Shown here: piece after piece, positions 33,383 through 42,672 of the stretch
Layout: each line of letters begins with the position of its first letter
Position numbering within the stretch: the stretch's first letter is position 1
Source: Cellulomonas sp. PhB150
Lineage (GTDB): Bacteria; Actinomycetota; Actinomycetes; Actinomycetales; Cellulomonadaceae
DNA length: 64,000 nucleotides
Assembly (NCBI RefSeq): GCF_003755175.1
Contig: NZ_RKHX01000003.1
Coordinates: 310,001-374,000, forward strand
Reading direction: 5' to 3'
The notes under the pieces: model-generated
What the model was told of the DNA's origin: nothing
Seen by the model: only the letters and a program-made list of their open reading frames with translations
Databases searched by the model: none
Translations under genes and position numbers: made by a program

Positions 33383-35518
33383 ATGCCCTTCCCCCTGACC
33401 GCCTTCCACCTGCCCGAGCGGCTCGCCGCCAAGGCGGACCCCGCCCTCGTCGAGCGCGACGAGGAGCACTTCGCGGCCATCGCGGCCAGCCTCGAGGCCA
33501 CGATCGCGGAGCTCACCGGCCGGCTCGACGCGGCCCGGCGCGCGCCCGGCGGGCACGGCACCGCCGCGCTCGAGCGCGACCAGGAGGTCCACCGCCTCAC
33601 CGCCCGCCTGCGCACGCTGCGCCGGTTCGGGCTCGACCTGTGCCTGGGCCGGATGGTCGGGGAGGACGGCTCGGTCGTCTACGTCGGCCGCCTGGGCCTG
33701 ACCGACGCGGACGGCCGGCGCCTGCTGCTCGACTGGCGCTCGCCCGCGGCCGAGCCGTTCTTCGGGGCGACCCTGGCGAACCCGATGGGCCTGGCCAGTC
33801 GTCGGCGCTACCGCTGGACCGGCGGGCGGGTCTCCGACTACTGGGACGAGGCGTTCGGGGACGTCGAGCCCGGCGCCGCGCTCGACGACGAGTCCGCGTT
33901 CATCGCGAGCCTGGGCGCCAACCGCTCCGCCCGGATGCGCGACGTGCTCGGCACCATCGCCGCGGACCAGGACACGATCATCCGCGCGGGGTCGCAGGGC
34001 GCGCTCGTCGTCGACGGCGGTCCGGGCACGGGCAAGACCGTCGTCGCGCTGCACCGCACCGCCTACCTGCTCTACTCCGACCCCCGCCTGGGTCACCGCC
34101 GTGGCGGCGTGCTGTTCGTCGGCCCGCACGAGCCGTACCTGGACTACGTGTCCGACGTGCTGCCGAGCCTCGGCGAGGAGGGCGTCCAGACGTGCACGCT
34201 GCGCGACCTGGTGCCCGAGGGAGCCGCCGCGGTGCCGGAGGCCGACCCGCGCGTGGCGCGCCTGAAGTCGTCCGCCGCGATGGTCGCAGCGATCGAGCCG
34301 GCCGTGCGGTTCTCCGAGCGGCCACCGACCGCGGGGACGCTCGTCGAGACGCCGTGGGCGGACCTGTGGCTGAGCGCGGAGGACTGGGCGGAGGCGTTCG
34401 ACGCCCCCGAGGCCGGCACCCCGCACAACGAGGCCCGCGACGAGATCTGGGAGGCCCTGCTCGCGATCGTGCTGGACAAGAACGAGGACGACGAGGTCAC
34501 GGCCGACCAGCTGCGGCGCTCGCTCGAGGCCAACCGCGAGCTGCGCGAGATCCTCGACCGCGCCTGGCCGCTCCTGGAGCCCACCGACCTCGTCGCCGAC
34601 CTGTGGTCCGTCCCGGCCTACCTGCGGCTGTGCGCCCCGTGGCTGGAGCCCGACGAGGTCCACGCGCTGCAGCGGGCCGACGCCCAGGCCTGGACCGTGG
34701 CCGACCTGCCGCTCCTGGACGCCGCGCGGCAGCGGCTCGGCGACCCCGAGGCGTCCCGCCGGGCGCGGCGCCAGGCCGCGGCGGTCGCGGCCCAGCAGGC
34801 GCAGATGGCGGACGTCGTCGACCACCTCATCGAGACCGACGACTCCGAGATGCACCTCATGTCCATGCTCCGCGGCGCGGACCTGCAGCACGCCCTCGTC
34901 GACCAGGCGGCCGTGCCGACCGCGGACCCCGACCTGCTCGCCGGACCGTTCGCGCACGTCGTGGTCGACGAGGCCCAGGAGCTCACCGACGCCGAGTGGC
35001 AGATGCTCCTGGCGCGCTGCCCGTCGCGCAGCCTCACGATCGTGGGCGACCGCGCGCAGGCGCGGCACGGGTTCACCGAGTCGTGGCAGGCGCGCCTGGA
35101 GCGGGTCGGGCTCGACCGGATCACGCTCGCGCCGCTGAGCGTCAACTACCGGACGCCGTCGGAGGTCATGGCCGAGGCCGAGCCGGTGATCCGGGCGGCG
35201 CTGCCCGACGCGAACGTGCCGCTGTCGATCCGGAGCAGCGGGATCCCGGTCACGCACGGTCCCGTCGCGGAGCTGCACGCCGTGGTCGACGGCTGGCTCG
35301 CCGAGCACGGGGACGGGGTCGCGTGCGTCATCGGCGACCCGGCGTTCGTCGGGACGGACCGCGTCCGGTCGCTCACGCCGACCCTGGCCAAGGGGCTCGA
35401 GTTCGACCTCGTGGTGCTCGTCGAGCCCGACGCGTTCGGGGAGGGGATCGAGGGGGCGGTCGACCGCTACGTCGCGATGACCCGCGCGACGCAGCGGCTC
35501 GTGATGCTCGCGGGCTAG
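33383..35518 (+). CDS. helR: HelR, RNA polymerase-recycling ATPase (rifamycin tolerance)
   Basis: HelD-family superfamily 1 motor of 711 residues. The N-terminal coiled arm (about 15-90) inserts into the secondary channel of RNA polymerase in homologues. Walker A is VDGGPGTGKT (near 212), Walker B is VVVDEAQELTD (near 530), and later motifs include TIVGDRAQARHG and AMTRATQRLVML. HelR of Streptomyces displaces rifamycin from RNA polymerase and recycles stalled enzyme. The N-terminus FHLPERLAAKADPALVERDE is very like that group. The RAE in front strongly supports rifamycin induction. The ATG at 33383 follows GGAGA. The stop overlaps the convergent pheA stop by 4 bp. Confidence 0.92.
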   Translation: MPFPLTAFHLPERLAAKADPALVERDEEHFAAIAASLEATIAELTGRLDAARRAPGGHGTAALERDQEVHRLTARLRTLRRFGLDLCLGRMVGEDGSVVYVGRLGLTDADGRRLLLDWRSPAAEPFFGATLANPMGLASRRRYRWTGGRVSDYWDEAFGDVEPGAALDDESAFIASLGANRSARMRDVLGTIAADQDTIIRAGSQGALVVDGGPGTGKTVVALHRTAYLLYSDPRLGHRRGGVLFVGPHEPYLDYVSDVLPSLGEEGVQTCTLRDLVPEGAAAVPEADPRVARLKSSAAMVAAIEPAVRFSERPPTAGTLVETPWADLWLSAEDWAEAFDAPEAGTPHNEARDEIWEALLAIVLDKNEDDEVTADQLRRSLEANRELREILDRAWPLLEPTDLVADLWSVPAYLRLCAPWLEPDEVHALQRADAQAWTVADLPLLDAARQRLGDPEASRRARRQAAAVAAQQAQMADVVDHLIETDDSEMHLMSMLRGADLQHALVDQAAVPTADPDLLAGPFAHVVVDEAQELTDAEWQMLLARCPSRSLTIVGDRAQARHGFTESWQARLERVGLDRITLAPLSVNYRTPSEVMAEAEPVIRAALPDANVPLSIRSSGIPVTHGPVAELHAVVDGWLAEHGDGVACVIGDPAFVGTDRVRSLTPTLAKGLEFDLVVLVEPDAFGEGIEGAVDRYVAMTRATQRLVMLAG

Positions 35519-36456
35519 GTCGCCGCGCCGTCCCGCACCGCGCGCAGCCACGCGCGGGCCTCGACGAAGTCGGTGTCGGCCGTGCCGAGGTGGACGGTCG
35601 GCGCGACCTCGTCGGCCCGGGGGTAGGAACCCAGGAACCGCACGAACGGGCACCGGCGGTGCAGGCCCATGATCGCCTCGCCGACCCGCTCGTCGAGGAT
35701 GTGCCCCTCGGCGTCGATGGAGAACGAGTACCGGCCCAGCGAGTCGCCGATCGGACGGGACTCGATGCGCGAGAGGTTCACGCCGCGCGCCGCGAACTGC
35801 TCGAGCATCGAGAGCAGCGCGCCGGCCTCGTTGTCCGGCAGGTGCACGACGAGGGTCGTCTTGTCCGCCCCGGTGGGCGGCGGGACGTCGCCGGGGTGGC
35901 CGATGACGACGAAGCGCGTGACCGCGGTGGCGTTGTCGGCGACGTGCTCCGCGAGCGCCGTCAGGCCGTAGGTCGCCACGGCGGGCGGCGGCACCAGCGC
36001 GGCGTCGAAGGGAAGCGCCGTCGAGCCGGAGGCGATGAGCGCGGCCGGCGCGGTGTTCGACGTCGCGGGGACGTGCACCGCGTCCGGCAGGTGCGCGGCG
36101 AGCCAGCGGCGGCACTGCACCCACGCGTGGGGGTGCGCGGAGACGCGGTGGACGTCGCCGAGCGCGACACCGGGAGCAGCGGCGAGCGTGAACTGCACCG
36201 GGACGAGCACCTCGCGCAGCAGCACGAGCGGCTCGCCCGTGGCCAGGCTGTCGAGCGTCGCGGTCACGCCGCCCTCGGCGGTGCTCTCGATGGCGACCAC
36301 CGCGAAGTCGGCCCGGCCGGCGCGGACCGCGGCGATCGCGGAGGTCACGTCGCTCTGCGGCAGGTACTGCGCGTCGTCGGGCGAGACCACCTGGCGCAGC
36401 GCGGCCTCGGTGAACGTGCCCGCCGGACCGAGGTAGGCGTAGCGGGGCAGTGCCAT
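35515..36456 (-). CDS. pheA: Prephenate dehydratase
   Basis: Enzyme of 313 residues converting prephenate to phenylpyruvate in phenylalanine biosynthesis. The PDT domain starts YAYLGPAGTFTEAAL and contains VAIESTAEGGVTATLD, HPHAWVQCRRWL and TSNTAPAALI. A C-terminal ACT domain (about 205-280) has LSRIESRPIGDSLGRY, the phenylalanine-binding ESRP motif, so feedback inhibition is expected. There is no chorismate mutase domain. The ATG at 36456 has a GGGAG ribosome site. It lies 11 bp after the large membrane-protein gene on the same strand. Confidence 0.95.
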   Translation of the reverse strand: MALPRYAYLGPAGTFTEAALRQVVSPDDAQYLPQSDVTSAIAAVRAGRADFAVVAIESTAEGGVTATLDSLATGEPLVLLREVLVPVQFTLAAAPGVALGDVHRVSAHPHAWVQCRRWLAAHLPDAVHVPATSNTAPAALIASGSTALPFDAALVPPPAVATYGLTALAEHVADNATAVTRFVVIGHPGDVPPPTGADKTTLVVHLPDNEAGALLSMLEQFAARGVNLSRIESRPIGDSLGRYSFSIDAEGHILDERVGEAIMGLHRRCPFVRFLGSYPRADEVAPTVHLGTADTDFVEARAWLRAVRDGAAT

Positions 36457-36467
36457 GGGGTCTCCCG

Positions 36468-39400
36468 TCAGGTGGTGCGCTGCTCCGCAGGGTAGTGCTG
36501 CGCCGCCTCGTCGGGCGCCGGCATCCCGTCGTCCTCGCCGGGCAGGGGCGTGCTGCGGACCAGCAGCATCCCCAGCAGGGGCAGGAGGGCGGCGAGCACA
36601 GCCGTCGCGATCTTGATCCCGTAGTCGTTGACCACCGAGCCGCCCACCGCGGCGAGCAGCAGCGCGAACATCGCCGGCCGGACCATCGGCCACTGCCGCT
36701 CCAGGCGCTCCCACGCGGTCCAGCGCAGCGGCGAGCCCTTCCACAGCAGGACGACGCCCACGACGAGCACGGCCAGCGTGGTCCAGGTGACCCAGCCGCC
36801 GTTGACGGTCCGCACGGCGTAGCCGAGCTTGCGGCTGATCGTCTCCCACGCCGTCCCGTCGACCACCGACTGCACGAAGATGCCCAGGTGGGTGCGCTCC
36901 GGCGCGGGCCGCAGCCAGTCGAGGACGCCGATCCCGGCGACGAGCAGCACGCCGGCCACGCCCGCGACGAGCAGCTTCTGCCACGTCACCCGGATGCCGA
37001 CGACGGCCAGCACGACGATCGCCCCGGCGGGCAGCAGCACCAGGCCGCCGCCCACGTCGGCGCCCAGGCTCGGCCACAGGTCGACGACGAGCGCCGTGCC
37101 GCAGACCAGCGCGGCACCGGCCCCCGCGACCCACCGGCCGTAGCGACGCAGCCAGGTGCCGAGCGCCGCTGCGCCGAGCAGCCCGGCGACGACGTACACC
37201 GAGTAGGTCGGGTTGCCGAAGCCGTAGAACCGGCCGCCCAGCGTCGGCGCGGGGCCGAGCAGGCTCCCGCGGTGCAGCGGCGTGCCGAGCACCGCGTCGA
37301 GCGTCAGCAGGCCGAACGTGAGCAGCGCGACGAGGCCCGGGCCGCCGGCGACCGGTCGCCAGGGCACGAGCGCGGCGGCGGCCGCGATCGCGAGCGTGCA
37401 GCCGAGCACCGACCACCACATGACCGCCGACGGTGACGCGAACCGCCACCACGAGGTCGCCGTCATGAGGAAGACGCCCGCGGGCAGGCTCGCGAGGAAC
37501 AGCTGGACCGCGTCGACGACCCGCCGCGTGACGAGCTCGGTGCGCGGCCGGCGGCGGGCCAGCAGGGGCGCGACGAACGTCGAGAGCAGGATGAGCGCGA
37601 GGCCGATGATCATCGGCGTCGTGGTGACCTTGCCGGCGGTGCCGCGCAGCGCCTGGTCCCGGGTGGTGAGGTCCGCGAGCTGCCGCACGGCGGTCGCGGC
37701 GTCCGCGGGCCGGTCCTCGCCCACGGTGATCGCGGAGCCGGTGAACACGTCCGGCGGGGTGATGCCGACGGCGGTCAGCAGCGTCGCGGGCAGGTCGAGC
37801 AGGCGCACCACCCCCACCCAGCGGGTCGACGGCGTGGACCAGTACCGCGTGCCGGTGACGTCGGCGGAGTCGAGCATGCCCACGCCCAGCGACGGGCGGC
37901 TCGGGGCGGGGTTGCCGGTCTCGACGAGCATCACGGTCGAGCCCGTGGGGATCACGCGCAGGAGGCTGCGGACCTGGGAGTCGAGCGCGGTCAGCTCGGC
38001 GGCGCGCACGGTGGGGTCGATGTCCACCGAGTGCGGCGCGGAGCCCGCGTCGACGACGGTCAGCGGGCACGAGAACACGTCGGCGGGGTCGGCCGTCGCG
38101 TCCTCGAGCGTCCGGTAGCGGCCGACGCTCGCGTCGGTGCCGGCCAGCGCGAGCGCCGCCTCCGGGCCGACGGCCGTCGCGCACACGCCGCCGTCCGCGA
38201 GCGTGTCACCCAGCTCGCCGATCGTCGGGCGGAACTCGGAGCGGGACTGCAGCGCGGCGATCGCGTCCCAGCCCTCGACCCGCGCGCCGTCGCCGTCCGG
38301 GGTGACCGACCACGGTGCGCACCGGTACTCGCCGTCGACCGGCTCGCCCGTGACGGGCGCCCGGCCCGCGCTCAGCGCGAGCCACCCCGCGGAGTCGCAC
38401 CACGAGGGGCGCCCGGTCACGCCTGCGGACACCGCGCCCGCGGCCGCGCCGTCGCGCAGCAGCCCCCACAGCGTCGGGGTCGCCGCGCGGTCCACGTCGG
38501 CCCAGGTCAGACCCGCGGTGCCGAGCACGACGACCGGCCTGTCCGCGCTCACCGCGACCTGCCCGGTGCCCGAGGTCACGGCGCCGGCCGCGACGGCCTG
38601 GGTGGGCACGGTGACGGTGACCAGGAGCAGGACCGCGAGCAGGGCGCCGCCGGTCGCGACCAGGACCGCGGGCATCCGACGCAGCGGGGCGTCGGCCTCG
38701 CGCGGGGTGGTCGTCGCGGGCAGCCGGTCCCAGGCGCTGGCCAGCGCGGAGACCACGAGGGACACGCCCGCCAGGCCGAGGACCGCGATGGCGACGACGA
38801 CGCCGCTGTCGTTGACGAGCGCGCCGAGCAGCGCCGCCACGACGACCGCGAGGAGCACCCCGCGCAGCAGCGGCCACGACGCGTACGCCCGCCGCAGGAA
38901 CGCGGGACGCCAACGGTCCGGGCCGACGAGCACCGCGCACACCGCGAGGCACGCGAGGGCGGCGAACGCGCCGGCCGGCTGGTCGATCGTCGCCCAGGCC
39001 CCCTGGGCCTTGCCCGAGACCACGCCCCAGGCGTCGCCGTCGATGACCCGCTGGACGAACAGGCCGAGGTGGGAGCTGCGCCCGGGTCGGGCCCAGTCGA
39101 CGACCGCGACGACGCTGACGACGACGACCGCGCCGACGAGGATCGCGACCGCGCGCCGGACCGTCACGACGGCGCCCGCGACGGCGACGACCAGCACCGC
39201 GAAGGCGGGCACGAGGGCCAGCACGCCGCCGAAGTCCGCGCCGAACGTGGGCCAGCCGTCCACGACCACCGACACGACCCCGACCACGGACACCGCGACG
39301 ATGGCGGCCGTGCGCCGACCGGCCGACCGCAGCCAGGCGCCGATCGCCCCGGCCAGCACCAGCGCCGCGGCGGCGTAGACGCCGAACGTCGTGTTGCCGA

Positions 39401-40862
39401 ACCCGTAGTACCGGGCACCGGCGGTGGGCGCGACGCCGAGGATCGAGCCCTGCTGCAGGACCGTGCCGGTCACGCCGTCGATCGTCAGGACCAGCCACGT
39501 CGCGCCGGCGGCGGCAGCGGCCAGGCGCCACCGGCCCGCGGGCAGGGCGCGGGAGACGAGCCAGGCGACCAGCGCGACGAGCGTCGTCGCCAGCACGTAC
39601 CAGCCGGTCGCCGCGAACAGCGGTGCCGGCGAGCCCCACCAGCGCGAGAGCGCGGCGAGGTGCGCGCCGACCGGGGTGCAGACGCCGAGGAGCAGGACCG
39701 CGAGCACCGCTCGGCGCGTCGCGGGAGCGGGCGTGCGGCGCCGGCGTCGGGCGACCGCGACCGTGACGAGAGCGACGAGGGCGGCCCCGGCGGCCGTGAG
39801 CAGCAGGACGGGCAGCAGCTGCGGGCTGATCGTCGTCATCTCGGTGAGGTAGCGGCGGTTCTCGACCGTGCGGTCGGTGCTCATCCGCCGCTCGGAGCTG
39901 ACCACCAGCGGGGACCCGTCGAGGTCGCTCGTGTCGGCGCCGCCGGCCTGCGCGAGCGTCGCGCCGAGGTCGGCGAGCGTGACGATGCCCGGCCGGCGCG
40001 TCGAGCCCGACGAGAGCCAGCCGACCTCTCCCCCGCCGCGCCGCCACTCGACGACGACCTGCAGGCCCGTCTCACCCGCGGGGCTGTCCGAGACCCCGGC
40101 GACGAGCACGCGGGTGCCGACCGGCACCGAGCGGATGACCTGGCCGAGGCGCAGGTCGAGCAGCGTGAGCGCGTCGGCGCGCTGCGTCCGGTCGGCCGGG
40201 AGCTCGCCGGCGTCGAGCACGGTCACGGGGCAGGCGGTCAGGTCCGCGGTGGACAGGGCGCCGGGGTCCTGCGCGTAGCGCGCGACGTCCCCGCCGAGGT
40301 CCGCCAGCGCGATCGCGCCGCCCGGTCCGGCGGCCGTGGTGCAGGTGCCGACGTCGTCGATCCGCTGGCCGATCGTCCCGGGAGCGCCGAAGCCCTCGCT
40401 GCCCTCGTCGGACAGCGCCGCCCAGCCGGAGACCCGGTGCGGGGTGGGCTCGGCGTCACCGGTCGTCGGCGTGATCGTGGGGAGCGGCTCGCACTCCACC
40501 GGGACCGCATCGTCGGCGGTCGAGTCGTCCGACGAGTCGACGGTGCCCTCGTCGGGCGTGGGGACCGCGACGCGCCGCCCGGCGGAGATGGTCAGCCAGG
40601 CGTCGACCGGGCACGTGACGGGGTTGGCCGTGTGCACCGAGATGGATCCGACCGAGCCGCCGGTGATCATCCGCCAGAGCGTGGGGGTCGCGGTGCGGTC
40701 GACGTCCGACCAGTGCAGGCCGCCGACGCCGACGAGGACGACGGGCTCGGCGGGCGCGGTGTCCTCGTCGGCCGACGCGGACCCGGCCCCCAGGGCGACC
40801 GCGAGGCACGCCACGAGCGCCGTGATCAGGGCGCGGGCAGGCCAGCGGGACGTCAGGGGCAC
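36468..40862 (-). CDS. 1,464-residue membrane protein made of two tandem homologous halves
   Basis: Each half has an extracytoplasmic alkaline-phosphatase-like domain followed by a block of about eight to ten membrane helices. The first half opens VVLVGVGGLHWSDVDRTATP (about residue 41) and the second VVVLGTAGLTWADVDRAATP (about 777). Both membrane blocks carry a matched loop, GARYYGFGNTTFGVY and GGRFYGFGNPTYSVY, and a paired segment SSHLGLFVQRVIDG and RTHLGIFVQSVVDG. A signal peptide (to about residue 31, ASA) starts at the GTG at 40862. The function is unknown; the domain order suggests envelope phospho- or sulfo-ester chemistry. The halves are clearly diverged. The gene is downstream of a GT2 gene. 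Confidence 0.85.
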   Translation of the reverse strand: MPLTSRWPARALITALVACLAVALGAGSASADEDTAPAEPVVLVGVGGLHWSDVDRTATPTLWRMITGGSVGSISVHTANPVTCPVDAWLTISAGRRVAVPTPDEGTVDSSDDSTADDAVPVECEPLPTITPTTGDAEPTPHRVSGWAALSDEGSEGFGAPGTIGQRIDDVGTCTTAAGPGGAIALADLGGDVARYAQDPGALSTADLTACPVTVLDAGELPADRTQRADALTLLDLRLGQVIRSVPVGTRVLVAGVSDSPAGETGLQVVVEWRRGGGEVGWLSSGSTRRPGIVTLADLGATLAQAGGADTSDLDGSPLVVSSERRMSTDRTVENRRYLTEMTTISPQLLPVLLLTAAGAALVALVTVAVARRRRRTPAPATRRAVLAVLLLGVCTPVGAHLAALSRWWGSPAPLFAATGWYVLATTLVALVAWLVSRALPAGRWRLAAAAAGATWLVLTIDGVTGTVLQQGSILGVAPTAGARYYGFGNTTFGVYAAAALVLAGAIGAWLRSAGRRTAAIVAVSVVGVVSVVVDGWPTFGADFGGVLALVPAFAVLVVAVAGAVVTVRRAVAILVGAVVVVSVVAVVDWARPGRSSHLGLFVQRVIDGDAWGVVSGKAQGAWATIDQPAGAFAALACLAVCAVLVGPDRWRPAFLRRAYASWPLLRGVLLAVVVAALLGALVNDSGVVVAIAVLGLAGVSLVVSALASAWDRLPATTTPREADAPLRRMPAVLVATGGALLAVLLLVTVTVPTQAVAAGAVTSGTGQVAVSADRPVVVLGTAGLTWADVDRAATPTLWGLLRDGAAAGAVSAGVTGRPSWCDSAGWLALSAGRAPVTGEPVDGEYRCAPWSVTPDGDGARVEGWDAIAALQSRSEFRPTIGELGDTLADGGVCATAVGPEAALALAGTDASVGRYRTLEDATADPADVFSCPLTVVDAGSAPHSVDIDPTVRAAELTALDSQVRSLLRVIPTGSTVMLVETGNPAPSRPSLGVGMLDSADVTGTRYWSTPSTRWVGVVRLLDLPATLLTAVGITPPDVFTGSAITVGEDRPADAATAVRQLADLTTRDQALRGTAGKVTTTPMIIGLALILLSTFVAPLLARRRPRTELVTRRVVDAVQLFLASLPAGVFLMTATSWWRFASPSAVMWWSVLGCTLAIAAAAALVPWRPVAGGPGLVALLTFGLLTLDAVLGTPLHRGSLLGPAPTLGGRFYGFGNPTYSVYVVAGLLGAAALGTWLRRYGRWVAGAGAALVCGTALVVDLWPSLGADVGGGLVLLPAGAIVVLAVVGIRVTWQKLLVAGVAGVLLVAGIGVLDWLRPAPERTHLGIFVQSVVDGTAWETISRKLGYAVRTVNGGWVTWTTLAVLVVGVVLLWKGSPLRWTAWERLERQWPMVRPAMFALLLAAVGGSVVNDYGIKIATAVLAALLPLLGMLLVRSTPLPGEDDGMPAPDEAAQHYPAEQRTT

Positions 40863-40887
40863 GGCCCCAGGGTACGGGGGTGGCCCG

Positions 40888-41757
40888 TCAGCGGTGGGTC
40901 TGGCTGCCCGGCTTCGGTGTGACCTTGCGCTTCACGGCGCCCGCCGCGGACCGCAGCCGGCGCGCGTTGACCGCGAGCTGCACGTCCCGGTACTGCGCGG
41001 CGCGGTGCAGCTGGCCCTTGAGGTCCGAGCCGGACGGCCGGTGCCGCAGCTCGCACGGCACCTCGACGACGCGGAAGCCCCGCCGCAGCAGGTCGATGGT
41101 CATGCCGGTCTCGACACCCCACCCGTGCGCGAGCGGGGTGGCGGCCTCGAACGCCTCACGCGTCAGGCAGCGCATGCCGGACAGGGGCTGCGTCGGGGTC
41201 CAGCCCGTCAGCGACTGGATGGCCCGACGAGCGGCACCGACGACGATGCCGCGGCCGCCCGCGCCGGGCTGCGGCGGGATCAGCGCGATCGCGAGGTCGG
41301 TGTGGCCCTCGACCACCGGGGGCACGAGCGGCGCGGTGTTGACCGCCGTCTCGCCCAGGTCGCCGTCGATGAACAGCAGGATGCGGGGCAGGCGGTCCGG
41401 GGCGTCGCGCATCGCGACGACGGCCGCGCCCGTCTCCATCGCGGCGGCCTTGCCGCGGTTGTGCGAGTGCCGCACGACCACGGCCCCGGCCTCGCGGGCC
41501 ACGTGCTGGGTGTCGTCCTCCGACCCGTCGTCGACCACGAGCACCAGGTCGACGTGCGGGATCGACTTGGCCGACCGGACCGTGGCCGCGATCCGCCGTG
41601 ACTCGTCCTTGGCGGGGATGACGACCGCGACGCGCTGGCGCACACGGGGGGCGCGTGCCGGCGCGGGGGTGGTCGTCGCGGCGCGGGACCGGCCGCGGGC
41701 GCGGGGCTTCGAGGCCCCCGCGTCGTCGTCGGGGGTCTGCGTGCCCTGGGCCGTCAC
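40888..41757 (-). CDS. Glycosyltransferase family 2 (dolichyl-phosphate mannosyltransferase-like)
   Basis: GT-A enzyme of 289 residues. After a basic Ala/Pro-rich N-terminus come VAVVIPAKDESRRIAATV, LVLVVDDGSEDDT and the metal motif LLFIDGDLGE. The acceptor region is PLSGMRCLTREAFE and the end is RHRPSGSDLKGQ. It has no membrane helices, so it resembles the soluble polyprenyl-phosphate hexosyltransferases. It lies 25 bp upstream of the duplicated membrane protein, on the same strand, and may charge a lipid carrier used by it. That link is inference. Confidence 0.85.
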   Translation of the reverse strand: MTAQGTQTPDDDAGASKPRARGRSRAATTTPAPARAPRVRQRVAVVIPAKDESRRIAATVRSAKSIPHVDLVLVVDDGSEDDTQHVAREAGAVVVRHSHNRGKAAAMETGAAVVAMRDAPDRLPRILLFIDGDLGETAVNTAPLVPPVVEGHTDLAIALIPPQPGAGGRGIVVGAARRAIQSLTGWTPTQPLSGMRCLTREAFEAATPLAHGWGVETGMTIDLLRRGFRVVEVPCELRHRPSGSDLKGQLHRAAQYRDVQLAVNARRLRSAAGAVKRKVTPKPGSQTHR

Positions 41758-41785
41758 GGCGTCAGCCTAGCGAGGTCGTGGGGGG

Positions 41786-42610
41786 TCAGCGCAGCGTGAC
41801 CTGGCGTGCGACGAGGCCGGCGCGCGCGCGTCGCTCGTTCGCGTCGAGGGGCTCGGTGCTGTCCAGCGCCTCGGCGAACGCGGGCGCGAACGCGACGACG
41901 GCGTCCGCGATGTCCTCGGCCTCGGTGCCGCGCGGCAGCTCCCAGACGGGGACGACGAGGCCGCTCGAGCGGAAGTAGCCGACGAACTTGGCGCCGTCGA
42001 ACCCGGAGGCGCGCTTCGCGTGGAGGCGGGCCAGGCCGTCGAGGACCACCTGCTCCTCGTGGGGCTGCGCCCAGCGCAGGAACTCGCGCGCGCCCATGCG
42101 GCACCAGTACGCCGAGTCCACGCCGTCGAGCTTGCGGGTGTCGATGATGCCGGCGTCGGCCTCCTCGATCGCCGCGGCGAGGTCGTCGGTGCGCTCGACG
42201 TCGGGCGCGAGCCAGTACGCGAACGAGTCCTGGACGGTGACCTCGAAGGGGACCGACAGGTCGAGCACGTCCTGCAGGCGGGGGCCGGCCTCGGGCAGAC
42301 CGGTCAGCTCGATCGCGGTGCCGGGCTCGGCGTCGATCGCCTCGAGCAGGGCGGCGGCCAGGTCGCGGCTGGAGTCGCCCGAGCTGGTCGTGGTCTGCAG
42401 GGCCAGGAGCATCACACCGTCGGCGCGGTGCAGCGCGGGCCAGGCCTGCGGCAGGACCGTGGTGACGAGGACCTCGTGGGAGCCGTACTCCTTCGTCGTG
42501 CGCGCGGTGCCCGTGGCGGCCGGGACGACCTCCTTGAGGGCGACCCAGTCGGGCTCGCCCGGGAGTCCCTCGAAGGGGCGCAGCACGAAGTCGGTGGTGT
42601 TCTTGGCCAT
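41786..42610 (-). CDS. DUF5926 family protein
   Basis: Protein of 274 residues of the actinobacterial DUF5926 family. Recognisable segments are DFVLRPFEGLPGEPDWVALK at the N-terminus, followed by VPAATGTA, HEVLVTTVLPQAWPALHR in the middle, and GFVGYFRS-type sequence (KFVGYFRSSGLVVPVWEL) near the C-terminus. It is soluble with no membrane or signal segment. Some members have been loosely annotated as SecA-related, without support here. It lies 28 bp before the GT2 gene and diverges from pgm. The function is unknown; wide conservation suggests a housekeeping role. Confidence 0.85.
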   Translation of the reverse strand: MAKNTTDFVLRPFEGLPGEPDWVALKEVVPAATGTARTTKEYGSHEVLVTTVLPQAWPALHRADGVMLLALQTTTSSGDSSRDLAAALLEAIDAEPGTAIELTGLPEAGPRLQDVLDLSVPFEVTVQDSFAYWLAPDVERTDDLAAAIEEADAGIIDTRKLDGVDSAYWCRMGAREFLRWAQPHEEQVVLDGLARLHAKRASGFDGAKFVGYFRSSGLVVPVWELPRGTEAEDIADAVVAFAPAFAEALDSTEPLDANERRARAGLVARQVTLR

Positions 42611-42672
42611 GGGTCCAGGCTACCGGGACCAGGGCCCGTGCATTGTCGTCGCGCCTGAGGAAGGATCGAGGT

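Noticed and set aside
38031-40922. A plus-strand reading of 963 residues, with similar long readings at 28867-32025, 12798-14465 and 48421-51678
   Set aside because: These arise from the high GC content opposite real genes; their proteins are Arg/Gly/His/Asp-rich without any recognisable domain.
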